Assembly (NCBI GenBank): GCA_030524105.1
Contig: JAUNHE010000001.1
Location: 124,001 to 188,000 of the forward strand
Origin: Rothia sp. (in: high G+C Gram-positive bacteria)
Lineage (GTDB): Bacteria > Actinomycetota > Actinomycetes > Actinomycetales > Micrococcaceae
DNA length: 64,000 nt
Direction: 5' to 3'
Part shown: piece by piece, positions 54,058-62,680 of the stretch
Layout: each line of letters begins with the position of its first letter
Position numbering within the stretch: the stretch's first letter is position 1
The notes under the pieces: model-generated
Database searches by the model: none
Told to the model about the DNA's origin: nothing
What the model saw: only the letters and a program-made list of their open reading frames with translations
Made by a program: the position numbers and the translations under genes

Positions 54058-55333
54058 CCTTTACTGCTGTTAACGAGGAGAGAACTTCTCCGGCCCGTAG
54101 TGCGATGTTGGACAAGAGGGTCACGGATAGGCCGTGTCGCTGCTCAGATGTACCTAGCATCACTAGTTTTCCATCGGAGGGAACCTTCCATTCCAGGGCG
54201 TAGCCGCGTCCGATCACGAGATCACCGCTCTGATCCCGCGCTAAATCCAAATGGCTGGGGCCCAACCAGCTTTGCGGACTCTGTGGCCGGTAACCGGTCG
54301 CAAGAACCACAAGATCAGAAGAGATCGTTTCTTGTGTGTCATCAAGATGGTGGCTGACCGTTACATCAACCGTCTTCTCTTGTGCACTCATGGCGTAGAT
54401 ACTTGACGCATCATGAAAACGTAGCCGAGTTTTACCTAGCCAGCTGTCTGAATACCAGGCGTCATAAAGGGCCTGAATGGTTTCAACGTTAACAACTGAA
54501 TAGTTGGTGTTCTTGTGCTGTGCCAAAATACTCTCCCGAAAAGACTTGGGAGCGTTAAAAAGCTTTGTGACTGCAGAATTATCAAAAATTCTATTAACAA
54601 AGGGGGTTTCATCGGCCGGGGTTAACCCAAAGCGTGAATGCACCAGGTTTATTTCAGCTTCAGGGTAGCGGGACCGTAAATCCAGTACCACTTCAGCCCC
54701 GCTCTGACCGCCGCCAATAACCGTTGCAGTCTTAACCGATCTATGCTGGCCGATTTCATGGAGGTACTGGGAGGAATGGATAATACGCTTGTCCTTGGGC
54801 CACTCTTGCGGAATAGAAGGAACAAGACCGGCAGCAATAATAACGTTGCGACCGGTAAAGACCTGGCTCTGCTGGCCCTGACGTACGCTAACTTGGTAGT
54901 GATCAATTCGTCCAGCCCGATAAACCGGCAGCACCTGCTCAACCGTGTGTCCGTAGCGTACATAGTTGGCTAGCTGCTTGGCGGCCCACTGCAGGTAGGC
55001 CACAAACTCTATTCGTAAGGGAGCAGCGGAACCTCGATTAAAAAAGTCGTGGATGCGACCCTGTGAAACAAGAAAGTTAAGAAAACTCAGCGGCGAGGTA
55101 GGGTTGCGGAAGGTAACCAGGTCTTTGGCAAAGCAGACCTGGAGATTAGCGTCGGGAAAAAGCATGCCAGAATGCCAGCTTGTGTGGCTATTAGCCTCAA
55201 AGAAAAGGGCGCGTGGTCCGGCCTCTTGCTCAGAACAGGCGGCGGCAATAGCCATATTAGCCGGTCCAAAACCAACCCCAATAATGTCGTAGTCGAGCTC
55301 TTCTTCTGCCCGGCCTGTCTGAGCCTGCACCAT
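54020..55333 (-). CDS. L-ornithine N5-monooxygenase family (lysine N6-hydroxylase-like)
   Basis: A 437-residue FAD- and NADPH-dependent N-hydroxylase of the SidA/PvdA/IucD family, making the hydroxylamine from which hydroxamates are built. It has FAD motif GVGFGPANMAIA, substrate region SWHSGMLFPDANLQ with FAKDLVTFRNP, NADPH motif VIGGGQSGAEV and the ATGYRPQ segment. Lysine and ornithine enzymes are hard to separate by motif; ornithine is preferred because the last NRPS A domain reads as an ornithine code. It is the first gene of the operon, with AGGAAC before the ATG and an iron box upstream. Confidence 0.92.
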   Translation of the reverse strand: MVQAQTGRAEEELDYDIIGVGFGPANMAIAAACSEQEAGPRALFFEANSHTSWHSGMLFPDANLQVCFAKDLVTFRNPTSPLSFLNFLVSQGRIHDFFNRGSAAPLRIEFVAYLQWAAKQLANYVRYGHTVEQVLPVYRAGRIDHYQVSVRQGQQSQVFTGRNVIIAAGLVPSIPQEWPKDKRIIHSSQYLHEIGQHRSVKTATVIGGGQSGAEVVLDLRSRYPEAEINLVHSRFGLTPADETPFVNRIFDNSAVTKLFNAPKSFRESILAQHKNTNYSVVNVETIQALYDAWYSDSWLGKTRLRFHDASSIYAMSAQEKTVDVTVSHHLDDTQETISSDLVVLATGYRPQSPQSWLGPSHLDLARDQSGDLVIGRGYALEWKVPSDGKLVMLGTSEQRHGLSVTLLSNIALRAGEVLSSLTAVKDANPHDYSLINS

Positions 55334-55399
55334 GTTCCTACCCTCGATACCGTAAGCTGCCTGGAATCCTAGCTAGAGCCTATTAGGCTATGCTTAATA

Positions 55400-55418
55400 T
55401 TAGCTAAGGCAAACCTAA
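55400..55418 (-). promoter_or_regulatory. DtxR/IdeR-like iron box upstream of the siderophore operon
   Basis: TTAGCTAAGGCAAACCTAA matches the DtxR/IdeR consensus TTAGGTTAGCCTAACCTAA at 15 of 19 positions by my count. It ends 67 bp upstream of the hydroxylase ATG and overlaps a possible -10 (TAATAT on the minus strand). With iron, DtxR would repress the eleven-gene block. Confidence 0.75.
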
Positions 55419-55518
55419 ATAAATAGACTCAATCATGGGATAGTAGTCGGCTTAAGCTACGGAGTCAATAGAAAGACCCGGTCAGGGCAGGGTAAAAAAG
55501 ACTACAAAAAACCTGAAT

Positions 55519-56103
55519 TTATGCCGAGTCCGCCGGGCTGAACCGCTCCTGAACAAGGTGAATAAGATCGGCCAGGGCACTGCGCTGGCTATAGTCCACG
55601 GTTTTTTGTTCAAAGCTGTCCAGCATCTGCTGGTTGGCAATATTTTTCTTGGGCAGGGCTGAGATCCCGGCTCGAATACCCACCATAATGCTTTTGTGTT
55701 TAAGGGACAGCCTGGTATGGTCCAGACCGCCCCGATAATGGAAGATAGGGCTCTGGCTGGTGAGTTCCTTGCCATAATTTTTCGTAACGATGGCATCTAG
55801 CTTTTCCTGGCTTGCTCCCGCTAGGCCACTAAAGGAGACAGTAAAGAAGATACGCTGGCGTTCCAAGAGTTCCTTTTTAAAGGCTTTAAGCTGGTTAGCC
55901 CCGCTGAGAAGACCGCCGTAGTCAGCTGCTCCGACAATGACCATAGCTGCTGAGCTGATGTCCTGGCTCTTAACCTGTCCGGTTTGTAAGAGTTTGATCT
56001 TGAGATCTATGGCAGACTTAAGATCTTGGGCAAGCCACTGAGCATACTGGCGGGTATAGCCGTACTGGCTGGAGTAAAGGATGAGAACTGTTGGTGTAGG
56101 CAT
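55519..56103 (-). CDS. Flavodoxin-like protein, paralogue 2
   Basis: 194 residues with a flavodoxin/HemG-like start: VLILYSSQYGYTRQYAQWLA provides the FMN phosphate loop, VIVGAADYGGLLSG the second loop and FFTVSFSGLAG the third. Probably an electron carrier or oxidoreductase of the cytosol. It shares architecture and many residues with the neighbouring gene (24 bp away), so the two are a tandem duplication. It ends 186 bp before the siderophore operon, which has its own iron box, so co-regulation is not shown. Confidence 0.78.
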   Translation of the reverse strand: MPTPTVLILYSSQYGYTRQYAQWLAQDLKSAIDLKIKLLQTGQVKSQDISSAAMVIVGAADYGGLLSGANQLKAFKKELLERQRIFFTVSFSGLAGASQEKLDAIVTKNYGKELTSQSPIFHYRGGLDHTRLSLKHKSIMVGIRAGISALPKKNIANQQMLDSFEQKTVDYSQRSALADLIHLVQERFSPADSA

Positions 56104-56127
56104 AAGGTTTCCTGCTTGTTCTGCTAG

Positions 56128-56709
56128 CTAACTTTCGAGGGCTGTAAGGGCATCCTGGACTAAAGGAAGAATATCTTCCCTGTTGCTGTAGTCTCCGCCA
56201 CCGCTATCAAAAGACTCCACCATTTGGCGGTCGTACTCGTTAGCTTGGGGTTTAAGTTTGTAAGCTGTGCGCACGGTAGCTAAAACGGTTTTGTGGGTTT
56301 TGGTCATCTGGGATAAATCAAGTCCACCCCGAAAATGATAGGTGGGACAGCCCGCAGCCACATCTTCTTTATAGGATTTGAGTACTCGTTTATCTAAGTA
56401 CTCTCGGGGGTAGACGGCCAGTCCGTTAAAACAGACGGTAAAGAAAATGCGGTGTTTGACGGTGAGCATAGCGTCACGGCGTTTGCGTAGGGTGGGGGCT
56501 CCGGTCAGGAAGCCACCCAGATAGCTGGCCCCTACAATCAGCAGGTCAGCTGCTTGGATGAGCTCGTCATCTGCCTGGTTGATGGGGCACAGGCTTAGCT
56601 GTAGGTCCTGATTTTTTGTCTGTAGGTCTTCGGCAATCCATTGGCAATACCGTTCTGTAAAACCATAATTGGAGCCAAAAAGTATGACCACCTGCTTGCT
56701 GCCTGCCAC
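56128..56709 (-). CDS. Flavodoxin-like protein, paralogue 1
   Basis: 193 residues. VVILFGSNYGFTERYCQWIA is the FMN phosphate loop, LIVGASYLGGFLTGAP and FFTVCFNGLAVYP are the other flavin loops. The segment TYHFRGGLDLSQM matches FHYRGGLDHTRL in the downstream paralogue. The start is GTG 56709. The pair could supply electrons to the hydroxylase or reductase steps nearby, but this is only an inference from position. Confidence 0.78.
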   Translation of the reverse strand: MAGSKQVVILFGSNYGFTERYCQWIAEDLQTKNQDLQLSLCPINQADDELIQAADLLIVGASYLGGFLTGAPTLRKRRDAMLTVKHRIFFTVCFNGLAVYPREYLDKRVLKSYKEDVAAGCPTYHFRGGLDLSQMTKTHKTVLATVRTAYKLKPQANEYDRQMVESFDSGGGDYSNREDILPLVQDALTALES

Positions 56710-57045
56710 GAGCTACCTTACCTATCTTGTTCTTGACGTTCTTTTTTGGGGGCAAAAAACACTTTACGCAGTCGGGGTCTTAGAATAAAGTCCGGTCCGG
56801 TCTTACGCTTCAGGTTTACGCCCATGTGTGTTTTTGTTGGAAACATAGGTTCAATCTGCCAGAAGTACCCTATTGTCACCTGTTAACACAGATTCTAAGC
56901 ATATAATAAGAGGGAACACCGTGGGTTTTTGCCAGGCTTACTTGTGAATATGTGGGATTTTTCCTGCTGCTGCTTGCATTTCCTATTCTCCTGGACCGCT
57001 AAAGCCCCCTTGTTGTAACTTCACAGCTGATTTAAGGTTAGATGC
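56710..57045. other. Divergent intergenic region, flavodoxin genes / pyk
   Basis: 336 bp between two divergent units, so it must hold both promoters. I see no iron box and no clear structured RNA. A short inverted pair TTTTTTG/CAAAAAA around GGGG lies near 56740. Confidence 0.5.
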
Positions 57046-58524
57046 ATGAGACGCGCTAAAATTGTTTGTACTATTGGCCCCGCAATTTCAACACCCGAGA
57101 AGATTTCTGCAGCTATTGAAGCTGGTATGAATGTGGCCCGCCTTAACATGAGCCACGGTGATCACGAGGTACATACCAACTCTTACACCATGATTCGTCA
57201 GCAAAGCGAAGAATTGGGTAAAAATGTAGCGATTCTTGCAGACCTGCAGGGCCCCAAAATTCGTTTAGAGACCTTTAAAAATGGCTCAGAGATTCTTGAG
57301 CCGGGAGCTACCTTTAAAATCACTACAGAGCCGGTAGAGGGTAGCAAAGACATCTGTGGAACAACCTTTAAGGGACTTCCGGCTGATGTTTCACCGGGGG
57401 ATGTTCTTCTCTTAGATGATGGGAAGATCAGACTTGAGGCTATTGAAGTGAGCGATACGGTAGTAACTACCCGGGTCATTGTCGGCGGCCCTATTTCAAA
57501 CAATAAAGGCATCAACCTGCCCGGTGTGGCGGTGTCTATTCCTGCCTTGACTGAAAAGGACGAGAAGGACCTTCGCTTCTCCCTGCGGCTGGGGGTAGAT
57601 ATTATCGCCCTCTCTTTTGTTCGTTCTGGTGACGATGTTAACCGGGTTCACGAAATCATGGCTGAAGAGGGTATTCGGCTACCGGTTATTGCTAAGGTCG
57701 AAAAACCTCAAGCGGTAGAGAATCTGCAAGACGTTGTCGATAAGTTTGATGGCATTATGGTTGCTCGTGGTGATCTTGGGGTGGAGTTCCCGCTCGAAGA
57801 AGTTCCTCTGGTTCAAAAACGGGCTATTGAACTAGCTCGGCGTTGGGCTAAACCCGTTATTGTGGCAACCCAGGTTCTTGAGACCATGATCAGTAATCCC
57901 ACTCCTACTCGTGCAGAGGCCTCGGACTGTGCTAACGCTATTTTGGATGGGGCAGATGCTGTCATGCTCTCGGGTGAGACTTCGGTGGGTAAGTATCCCA
58001 TCATTACGATCCAGACCATGGCTCGTATTATTGCTTCTACGGAGGAGCGGGGGCTCTATAGGGTTCCAGAATTGGGAACCTCGCCAAGAACTCGTGGTGG
58101 TGCTATCACCCTGGCTGCTGTCAACGTTGCCCAGCAATTAGACGTTGACTACATTACTGCCTTTACTCAATCTGGTGATACTGCCCGCCGCCTAGCCCGT
58201 TTGCGCCCACCAAAGCCGGTGATCGCCTTTACCCCGGATCCTAAGGTTCGTGCTTTCCTGGCCCTCTTATGGGGGGTGCAGACAGTGCAAACCGATTTGG
58301 CTAGCAATACGGATGAGATGACAAGCTTGGTCGATAATTTCTTACTTTCCCGAAAGATTGCTCAAGCCAACGACCTTATTGTTATGGCTGCCGGTTCACC
58401 TCCGGGTGTGGCAGGTTCAACCAATCTGCTTAAAGTGCATCGGGTAGGAGATCTGGACGATGCGGGTTCTGTGCTGCCCGAAGAGCGGGAGAAGCTATCA
58501 CCCTGGATTGAAGAAAACGACTAA
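57046..58524 (+). CDS. pyk: Pyruvate kinase
   Basis: Last ATP-forming step of glycolysis. 492 residues. MRRAKIVCTIGPA and ARLNMSHGDHE open the barrel; KVEKPQAVENL holds the catalytic Lys and substrate contacts; GIMVARGDLGVEFP is the metal and PEP site; MLSGETSVGKYP follows, then the C-terminal regulatory domain. Single gene with its own promoter region. Confidence 0.97.
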   Translation: MRRAKIVCTIGPAISTPEKISAAIEAGMNVARLNMSHGDHEVHTNSYTMIRQQSEELGKNVAILADLQGPKIRLETFKNGSEILEPGATFKITTEPVEGSKDICGTTFKGLPADVSPGDVLLLDDGKIRLEAIEVSDTVVTTRVIVGGPISNNKGINLPGVAVSIPALTEKDEKDLRFSLRLGVDIIALSFVRSGDDVNRVHEIMAEEGIRLPVIAKVEKPQAVENLQDVVDKFDGIMVARGDLGVEFPLEEVPLVQKRAIELARRWAKPVIVATQVLETMISNPTPTRAEASDCANAILDGADAVMLSGETSVGKYPIITIQTMARIIASTEERGLYRVPELGTSPRTRGGAITLAAVNVAQQLDVDYITAFTQSGDTARRLARLRPPKPVIAFTPDPKVRAFLALLWGVQTVQTDLASNTDEMTSLVDNFLLSRKIAQANDLIVMAAGSPPGVAGSTNLLKVHRVGDLDDAGSVLPEEREKLSPWIEEND

Positions 58525-58551
58525 ATTCGATCCACTCCTGTGAGATAGATC

Positions 58552-58600
58552 GGTTAGGTTGCTAACTTTATGAATATGATTCTCAACTAACCTTTTTATT
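58552..58600 (+). terminator. Probable pyk terminator
   Basis: GGTTAG...TT (58552-58560) pairs with AACTAACC (58585-58592) with one bulge, followed by TTTTTATT. A competing small stem GTTAG/CTAAC lies inside. Confidence 0.5.
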
Positions 58601-58646
58601 ACGCAGGGTGTACTCAGAAAAATTGTATATTTGACCACAATAAAAC

Positions 58647-58695
58647 TAAAGGCTTATTTTCTTTGTAAAGTATTTTACGGGAAAATAAGTCTTTA
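58647..58695 (+). repeat. Long AT-rich hairpin between pyk and ureA
   Basis: Bases 58647-58661 and 58681-58695 form a 15-bp stem (one G-T wobble), with an inner GTAAA/TTTAC stem and a 4-nt loop. It is unusually AT-rich for this genome. It may be a protein-binding palindrome or an RNA element of the urease leader. The 468-bp gap pyk-ureA holds this hairpin, the terminator before it, the GlnR-like site after it and presumably the ure promoter. Confidence 0.55.
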
Positions 58696-58719
58696 CCTTT
58701 TAAATTAAATTTGTTACCT

Positions 58720-58746
58720 GAAACACATTCGTTACAGATCTGTCAT
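58720..58746 (+). promoter_or_regulatory. GlnR-like half-sites upstream of urease
   Basis: GAAAC-n6-GTTAC-n6-GTCAT. The first two half-sites and spacing fit the GlnR pattern (GaAAC-n6-gTnAC); the third is poor. It is 247 bp upstream of ureA. Urease is a known GlnR target in other actinobacteria. Confidence 0.42.
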
Positions 58747-58992
58747 ATCGACCCAAAATAAATGTGACTAAAGAGACTCAATGCCGGCTAATTTACTGGG
58801 AAAAACCACTAAAATACCGACAGAGCAACCGGGGGAAATCCTAGGTATAGACCGTGAAAAATCTAAGTAAATTTTTTATTTTCCCAAGTCAAACAAGAGA
58901 CTTGCCTCATAAGACTTAAGCGGATGAAAAAAACACGCTTCCGATGGGTGTATAACAGAAATGCACAGCGAAAGAAATGAAGGTCAATCAAA

Positions 58993-59295
58993 ATGCATTT
59001 ACAACCCAGAGAACAAGAAAAGTTAATGGTTGTTGTTGCTGCTGATCTAGCCAGAAGGCGCCAGCAACGCGGACTTAAACTCAACTACCCAGAGGCTATC
59101 GCCATCATCACCTACGAACTCTTAGAGGGAGCCCGGGACGGTAGAACAGTGGCAGATCTCATGAGTTGGGGCAGCACTATCCTGAGCCGGCAGGACGTGA
59201 TGGAAGGCGTTCCCGAGATGATTCCCGATGTCCAGGTAGAGGCTACTTTTCCTGATGGCACCAAGCTAGTTACCGTTCACGAACCTATCCGGTAA
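58993..59295 (+). CDS. ureA: Urease gamma subunit
   Basis: Structural subunit of urease, 100 residues, normal length: [43 protein letters not shown] and VEGVPEM-like [20 protein letters not shown] are all family hallmarks. First gene of the urease operon; gamma and beta are separate, as in most bacteria outside Helicobacter. Confidence 0.97.
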   Translation: MHLQPREQEKLMVVVAADLARRRQQRGLKLNYPEAIAIITYELLEGARDGRTVADLMSWGSTILSRQDVMEGVPEMIPDVQVEATFPDGTKLVTVHEPIR

Positions 59296-59306
59296 GGAGA
59301 AAACTC

Positions 59307-59726
59307 ATGATTCCTGGCCAATATATTCTCAAAGACAGTCCGGTGATCTGTAACCGCGGTCGTCAAAGCAAGGTCTTAGAAGTTATCAATCGGGGAGACC
59401 GGCCGGTACAGGTTGGTTCCCACTACCATTTTGCTGAAGCAAACCGGGCCTTAGAGTTTGATCGGGAGGCTGCTCTGGGCTACCGGCTGGATATTCCTGC
59501 TGGGACGGCTGTTCGCTTAGAACCGGGCGATAAAACCAGCGTCAGACTTATTCCTCTTGGTGGAGACCGTATTGTCTACGGTTTTCGAGATCAGGTTGAT
59601 GGATTTTTGGATTTACACCAGCCAGTTCCCTTTAAAAAGGATGAGGGCAGTGCGCGCAGATCAACCCGTTACCAGTCAGCGGCAGGGGATGCGCCGCAAC
59701 CACTACAGAGTATTGAAGACAAGTAG
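59307..59726 (+). CDS. ureB: Urease beta subunit
   Basis: 139 residues. [20 protein letters not shown] and [15 protein letters not shown] are the conserved core. The C-terminal 35 residues ([15 protein letters not shown]...) extend beyond the typical ~100-residue subunit and are basic and Ser-rich. It lies 11 bp after ureA and 20 bp before ureC. Confidence 0.97.
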   Translation: MIPGQYILKDSPVICNRGRQSKVLEVINRGDRPVQVGSHYHFAEANRALEFDREAALGYRLDIPAGTAVRLEPGDKTSVRLIPLGGDRIVYGFRDQVDGFLDLHQPVPFKKDEGSARRSTRYQSAAGDAPQPLQSIEDK

Positions 59727-59746
59727 TCTTTGGAGAGCAGTTAAGA

Positions 59747-61462
59747 ATGAGTTTTGAACTAAGCAGGGAACGCTACGTTAGCCTCTACGGCCCCACCACT
59801 GGAGACGCTATTCGGCTGGCAGATACCGAACTTTTTGCCGAAGTTGAAAAAGACCTCACCACTGCGGGAGAAGAAGCCGTTTTTGGCGGTGGAAAAGTGA
59901 TCCGCGATGGTATGGGCCAAAACAGCCAGTTGGTACGGGATGTAGGGCTACCGGATCTTGTGATCACCAACGTTGTTGTGATTGACTATACCGGCATCTA
60001 CAAGGCCGATATTGCTGTGCGAGATGGGCATATTCAAAAAATTGGTAAAGCCGGTAACCCCCACACCATGGAGGGGGTTAACATCACCATTGGTGTGGCA
60101 ACGGATGTTGTTTCGGGTGAAGGAAAAATCCTGACAGCTGGTGGAATAGATACCCATATTCACTTTATTAGCCCTGACCAGGTGGAGACTGCCCTCACCT
60201 CCGGTATTACTACTATGTTTGGTGGCGGTACCGGCCCCAGCGAGTCCACAAAGGCCACCACCATCACCCCGGGTGAGTGGAACATCCACAATATGCTGCG
60301 TTCTTTTGAACAGTTTCCTATGAATTTTGGGGTTTTAGGTAAGGGGCACGGATCCTCCATTTCCCCTCTTGCTGAACAAATTCGTGCCGGTGCCGTAGGA
60401 CTTAAGGTGCATGAAGACTGGGGGGCCACTCCGTCATCCATTAATAGTTCCCTGCAGGTGGCCGATGAGTACGATGTTCAGGTGGCTATCCACACCGACA
60501 CCCTTAACGAAGCGGGATTTGTGGAGGATACCCGGGCAGCTATTGCCGGTAGGGTTATTCATACCTTTCACACAGAAGGGGCAGGCGGGGGACATGCTCC
60601 AGATATTATTGAGTTAGCTGGGGATGCAAACGTTTTGCCAGCTTCTACAAACCCTACGCTTCCCTTTACCAATAACACCATTGAAGAGCATCTGGATATG
60701 CTCATGGTCTGCCACCACCTTAATCCCTCAATTCCGGAAGATGTTTCTTTTGCTGATTCTAGGATCAGGCAAGAAACGATTGCTGCCGAAGATGTCCTGC
60801 AAGATATGGGGGTCTTCTCCATGACCTCTTCGGATTCGCAGGCTATGGGACGAGTTGGTGAGGTTATTATGCGAACCTGGCAGGTGGCGGATTCGATGAA
60901 ACGTCAGCGCGGAAAACTAGCAGAAGACCAAAATAGCCTGGGGGACAACTTCCGCATTAAACGCTACATTTCAAAGTACACCATCAATCCAGCCTTAGCC
61001 CAAGGTATTGCCCACGCGGTAGGTTCGGTAGAGGTAGGAAAATTTGCTGATCTAGTGCTCTGGGAGCCCAAGTTTTTTGGAGTTAAACCCGACCTCATTA
61101 TTAAGGGCGGCCAAATGGTTAACAGCGTCATGGGCGATCCTAATGCTTCCATACCGACGCCGCAGCCGCGCACCTACCGGATGGCCTGGGGAGCCTATGG
61201 ATCTGCTGTTTCCCGGTCGTCTATTACCTTTATGTCCCGAACCTCCATTCTTGGTGGGGTTCCTTATCAGCTAGGACTGACTAAGCTGGTGAGGGCTTGT
61301 AAAGATATTAGAAATATTAGAAAATCAGACCTGAAATTTAATGGGCAGACCCCTCAGATTAAGGTTGACCCAGAAACCTACGAGGTCAGGGTAGATGGAG
61401 AGCTGATTGCCGCCCAGGCACAGGAACGCCTTGCCATGGCACAGCGATACTTTATGTTTTAG
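59747..61462 (+). CDS. ureC: Urease alpha subunit (catalytic)
   Basis: Hydrolyses urea to ammonia and carbamate with two nickel ions. 571 residues. Nickel ligands: the H-x-H of [12 protein letters not shown], the carbamylated Lys of [13 protein letters not shown], histidines in [12 protein letters not shown] and [15 protein letters not shown], and the metal Asp of [13 protein letters not shown]. The flap His and active Cys are in MVCHHLNPS. All key residues are present, so it should be active. Confidence 0.98.
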   Translation: MSFELSRERYVSLYGPTTGDAIRLADTELFAEVEKDLTTAGEEAVFGGGKVIRDGMGQNSQLVRDVGLPDLVITNVVVIDYTGIYKADIAVRDGHIQKIGKAGNPHTMEGVNITIGVATDVVSGEGKILTAGGIDTHIHFISPDQVETALTSGITTMFGGGTGPSESTKATTITPGEWNIHNMLRSFEQFPMNFGVLGKGHGSSISPLAEQIRAGAVGLKVHEDWGATPSSINSSLQVADEYDVQVAIHTDTLNEAGFVEDTRAAIAGRVIHTFHTEGAGGGHAPDIIELAGDANVLPASTNPTLPFTNNTIEEHLDMLMVCHHLNPSIPEDVSFADSRIRQETIAAEDVLQDMGVFSMTSSDSQAMGRVGEVIMRTWQVADSMKRQRGKLAEDQNSLGDNFRIKRYISKYTINPALAQGIAHAVGSVEVGKFADLVLWEPKFFGVKPDLIIKGGQMVNSVMGDPNASIPTPQPRTYRMAWGAYGSAVSRSSITFMSRTSILGGVPYQLGLTKLVRACKDIRNIRKSDLKFNGQTPQIKVDPETYEVRVDGELIAAQAQERLAMAQRYFMF

Positions 61463-61470
61463 GGGTAAGA

Positions 61471-61962
61471 ATGATTGTTCATAAAATTCTTGGCAACATT
61501 TATGCTAGCGACTGTGTTTGGGCCCAGAAACCCCACCAAGAAGAGAAGGTAATTCTGACTAGCCAGGATTTAGTCAAACGGATCCAGCGGCTTCGCAGTG
61601 AGCGGGGCCGAGAGCTGGGACTGCGCCTGAGCGCCCAGGCCCCGGATCTTAAGGACGGCGATATTTTAGCTGTTGATGAGTCCGGGGAGCTGCCCCGGGT
61701 TCTGCTGGTTTCGGTAGAAAAGAGCGATGTCTTGGTTATTGCTGCCAAGAGCATTGTTCAGATGGCTTTTGTAGCCCACAGCTTAGGCAACCGTCATCTG
61801 CAGGCCCAGTTTTTTGACCGGGACAGCGAGTATGGTCAAGAAGTCATGGTTGTTCAGTACGATCACACCGTTTCAGATTTTTTGCAGCAGCATGGGGTAC
61901 CGTACAGCCGGCAGCAGCGGCTGATGCCGGTTCCCTTCCGGCATGCAGAGCATACCCACTAA
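61471..61962 (+). CDS. ureE: Urease nickel chaperone UreE
   Basis: 163 residues, delivers nickel to the UreDFG complex. The N-terminal domain (SERGRELGLRLS) and metal-binding domain (SLGNRHLQAQF, QYDHTVSDFLQQHGVPY) are recognisable. The C-terminus is only RHAEHTH, a very short His tail compared with His-rich UreE proteins. Confidence 0.93.
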   Translation: MIVHKILGNIYASDCVWAQKPHQEEKVILTSQDLVKRIQRLRSERGRELGLRLSAQAPDLKDGDILAVDESGELPRVLLVSVEKSDVLVIAAKSIVQMAFVAHSLGNRHLQAQFFDRDSEYGQEVMVVQYDHTVSDFLQQHGVPYSRQQRLMPVPFRHAEHTH

Positions 61963-61963
61963 G

Positions 61964-62662
61964 ATGGGGCAGATTTTTAACCCGCAGCTGCAGAGCCTCT
62001 TGGCCATGATGCAGCTGACAGATTCTGCTTTGCCGACGGGGGCTTTTAGCCATTCTTTAGGTTTTGAATCCTACCTAGAGCGCGGTTTAGTGAGTGACCA
62101 GGCTTCCTTCGCCAACTGGCTGCAGATGTTTGTTGAGCAGCAGCTGACCTTTACGGATGCCCTGGCCATTCGCTGCCTCTATGCAGCTAGTGATTTTGCT
62201 GACTTAGTGGACCTGGATGAGCTAATCACCGCCCAGGCCCTACCTGCTCAGATACGAAATAGCGGTATCACCATGGGAAAACGCCTGCTTGACTTGGGGG
62301 CACAGTCTTATCCGGGAGACTGGATACTGGGCTACCAAGAGCAGGTTAAGCAGGGCAGGATGTATGCCCACCAAGCCCTGGTCTGGGCTGTCTTGGCTCG
62401 GTCTTTACAGATAGACCTGGAAGAGGCTATTGCCAGTAACCTCTATAGCACCGTGATATCGCTGACGCAAAACGCTGTTCGAGCTATTCCGCTGGGACAA
62501 AATGCTGGGCAGGTGATTATTCGGCAGGCTCAGGTCTGGGTGCAGCAGGCAGTACTGGACTCTGCAGAGTTAGGTTATCAGGATCTAGGGGCTATATCGC
62601 CCGGTTTGGAAATTGCCCAAATGAATCATGAGGTTCAGCGGGCCAGACTTTTTATGAGTTAA
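61964..62662 (+). CDS. ureF: Urease accessory protein UreF
   Basis: An all-helical activator that gates UreG on the UreD-urease complex. The family start MMQLTDSALPTGAFSHSLGFE and SLTQNAVRAIPLGQ near the end are clear. ATG 61964 follows the ureE stop by one base; an in-frame ATG at 61943 inside ureE would add seven residues. About 232 residues. Confidence 0.93.
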   Translation: MGQIFNPQLQSLLAMMQLTDSALPTGAFSHSLGFESYLERGLVSDQASFANWLQMFVEQQLTFTDALAIRCLYAASDFADLVDLDELITAQALPAQIRNSGITMGKRLLDLGAQSYPGDWILGYQEQVKQGRMYAHQALVWAVLARSLQIDLEEAIASNLYSTVISLTQNAVRAIPLGQNAGQVIIRQAQVWVQQAVLDSAELGYQDLGAISPGLEIAQMNHEVQRARLFMS

Positions 62663-62680
62663 GCAGCGAGGAGAAAGAAT

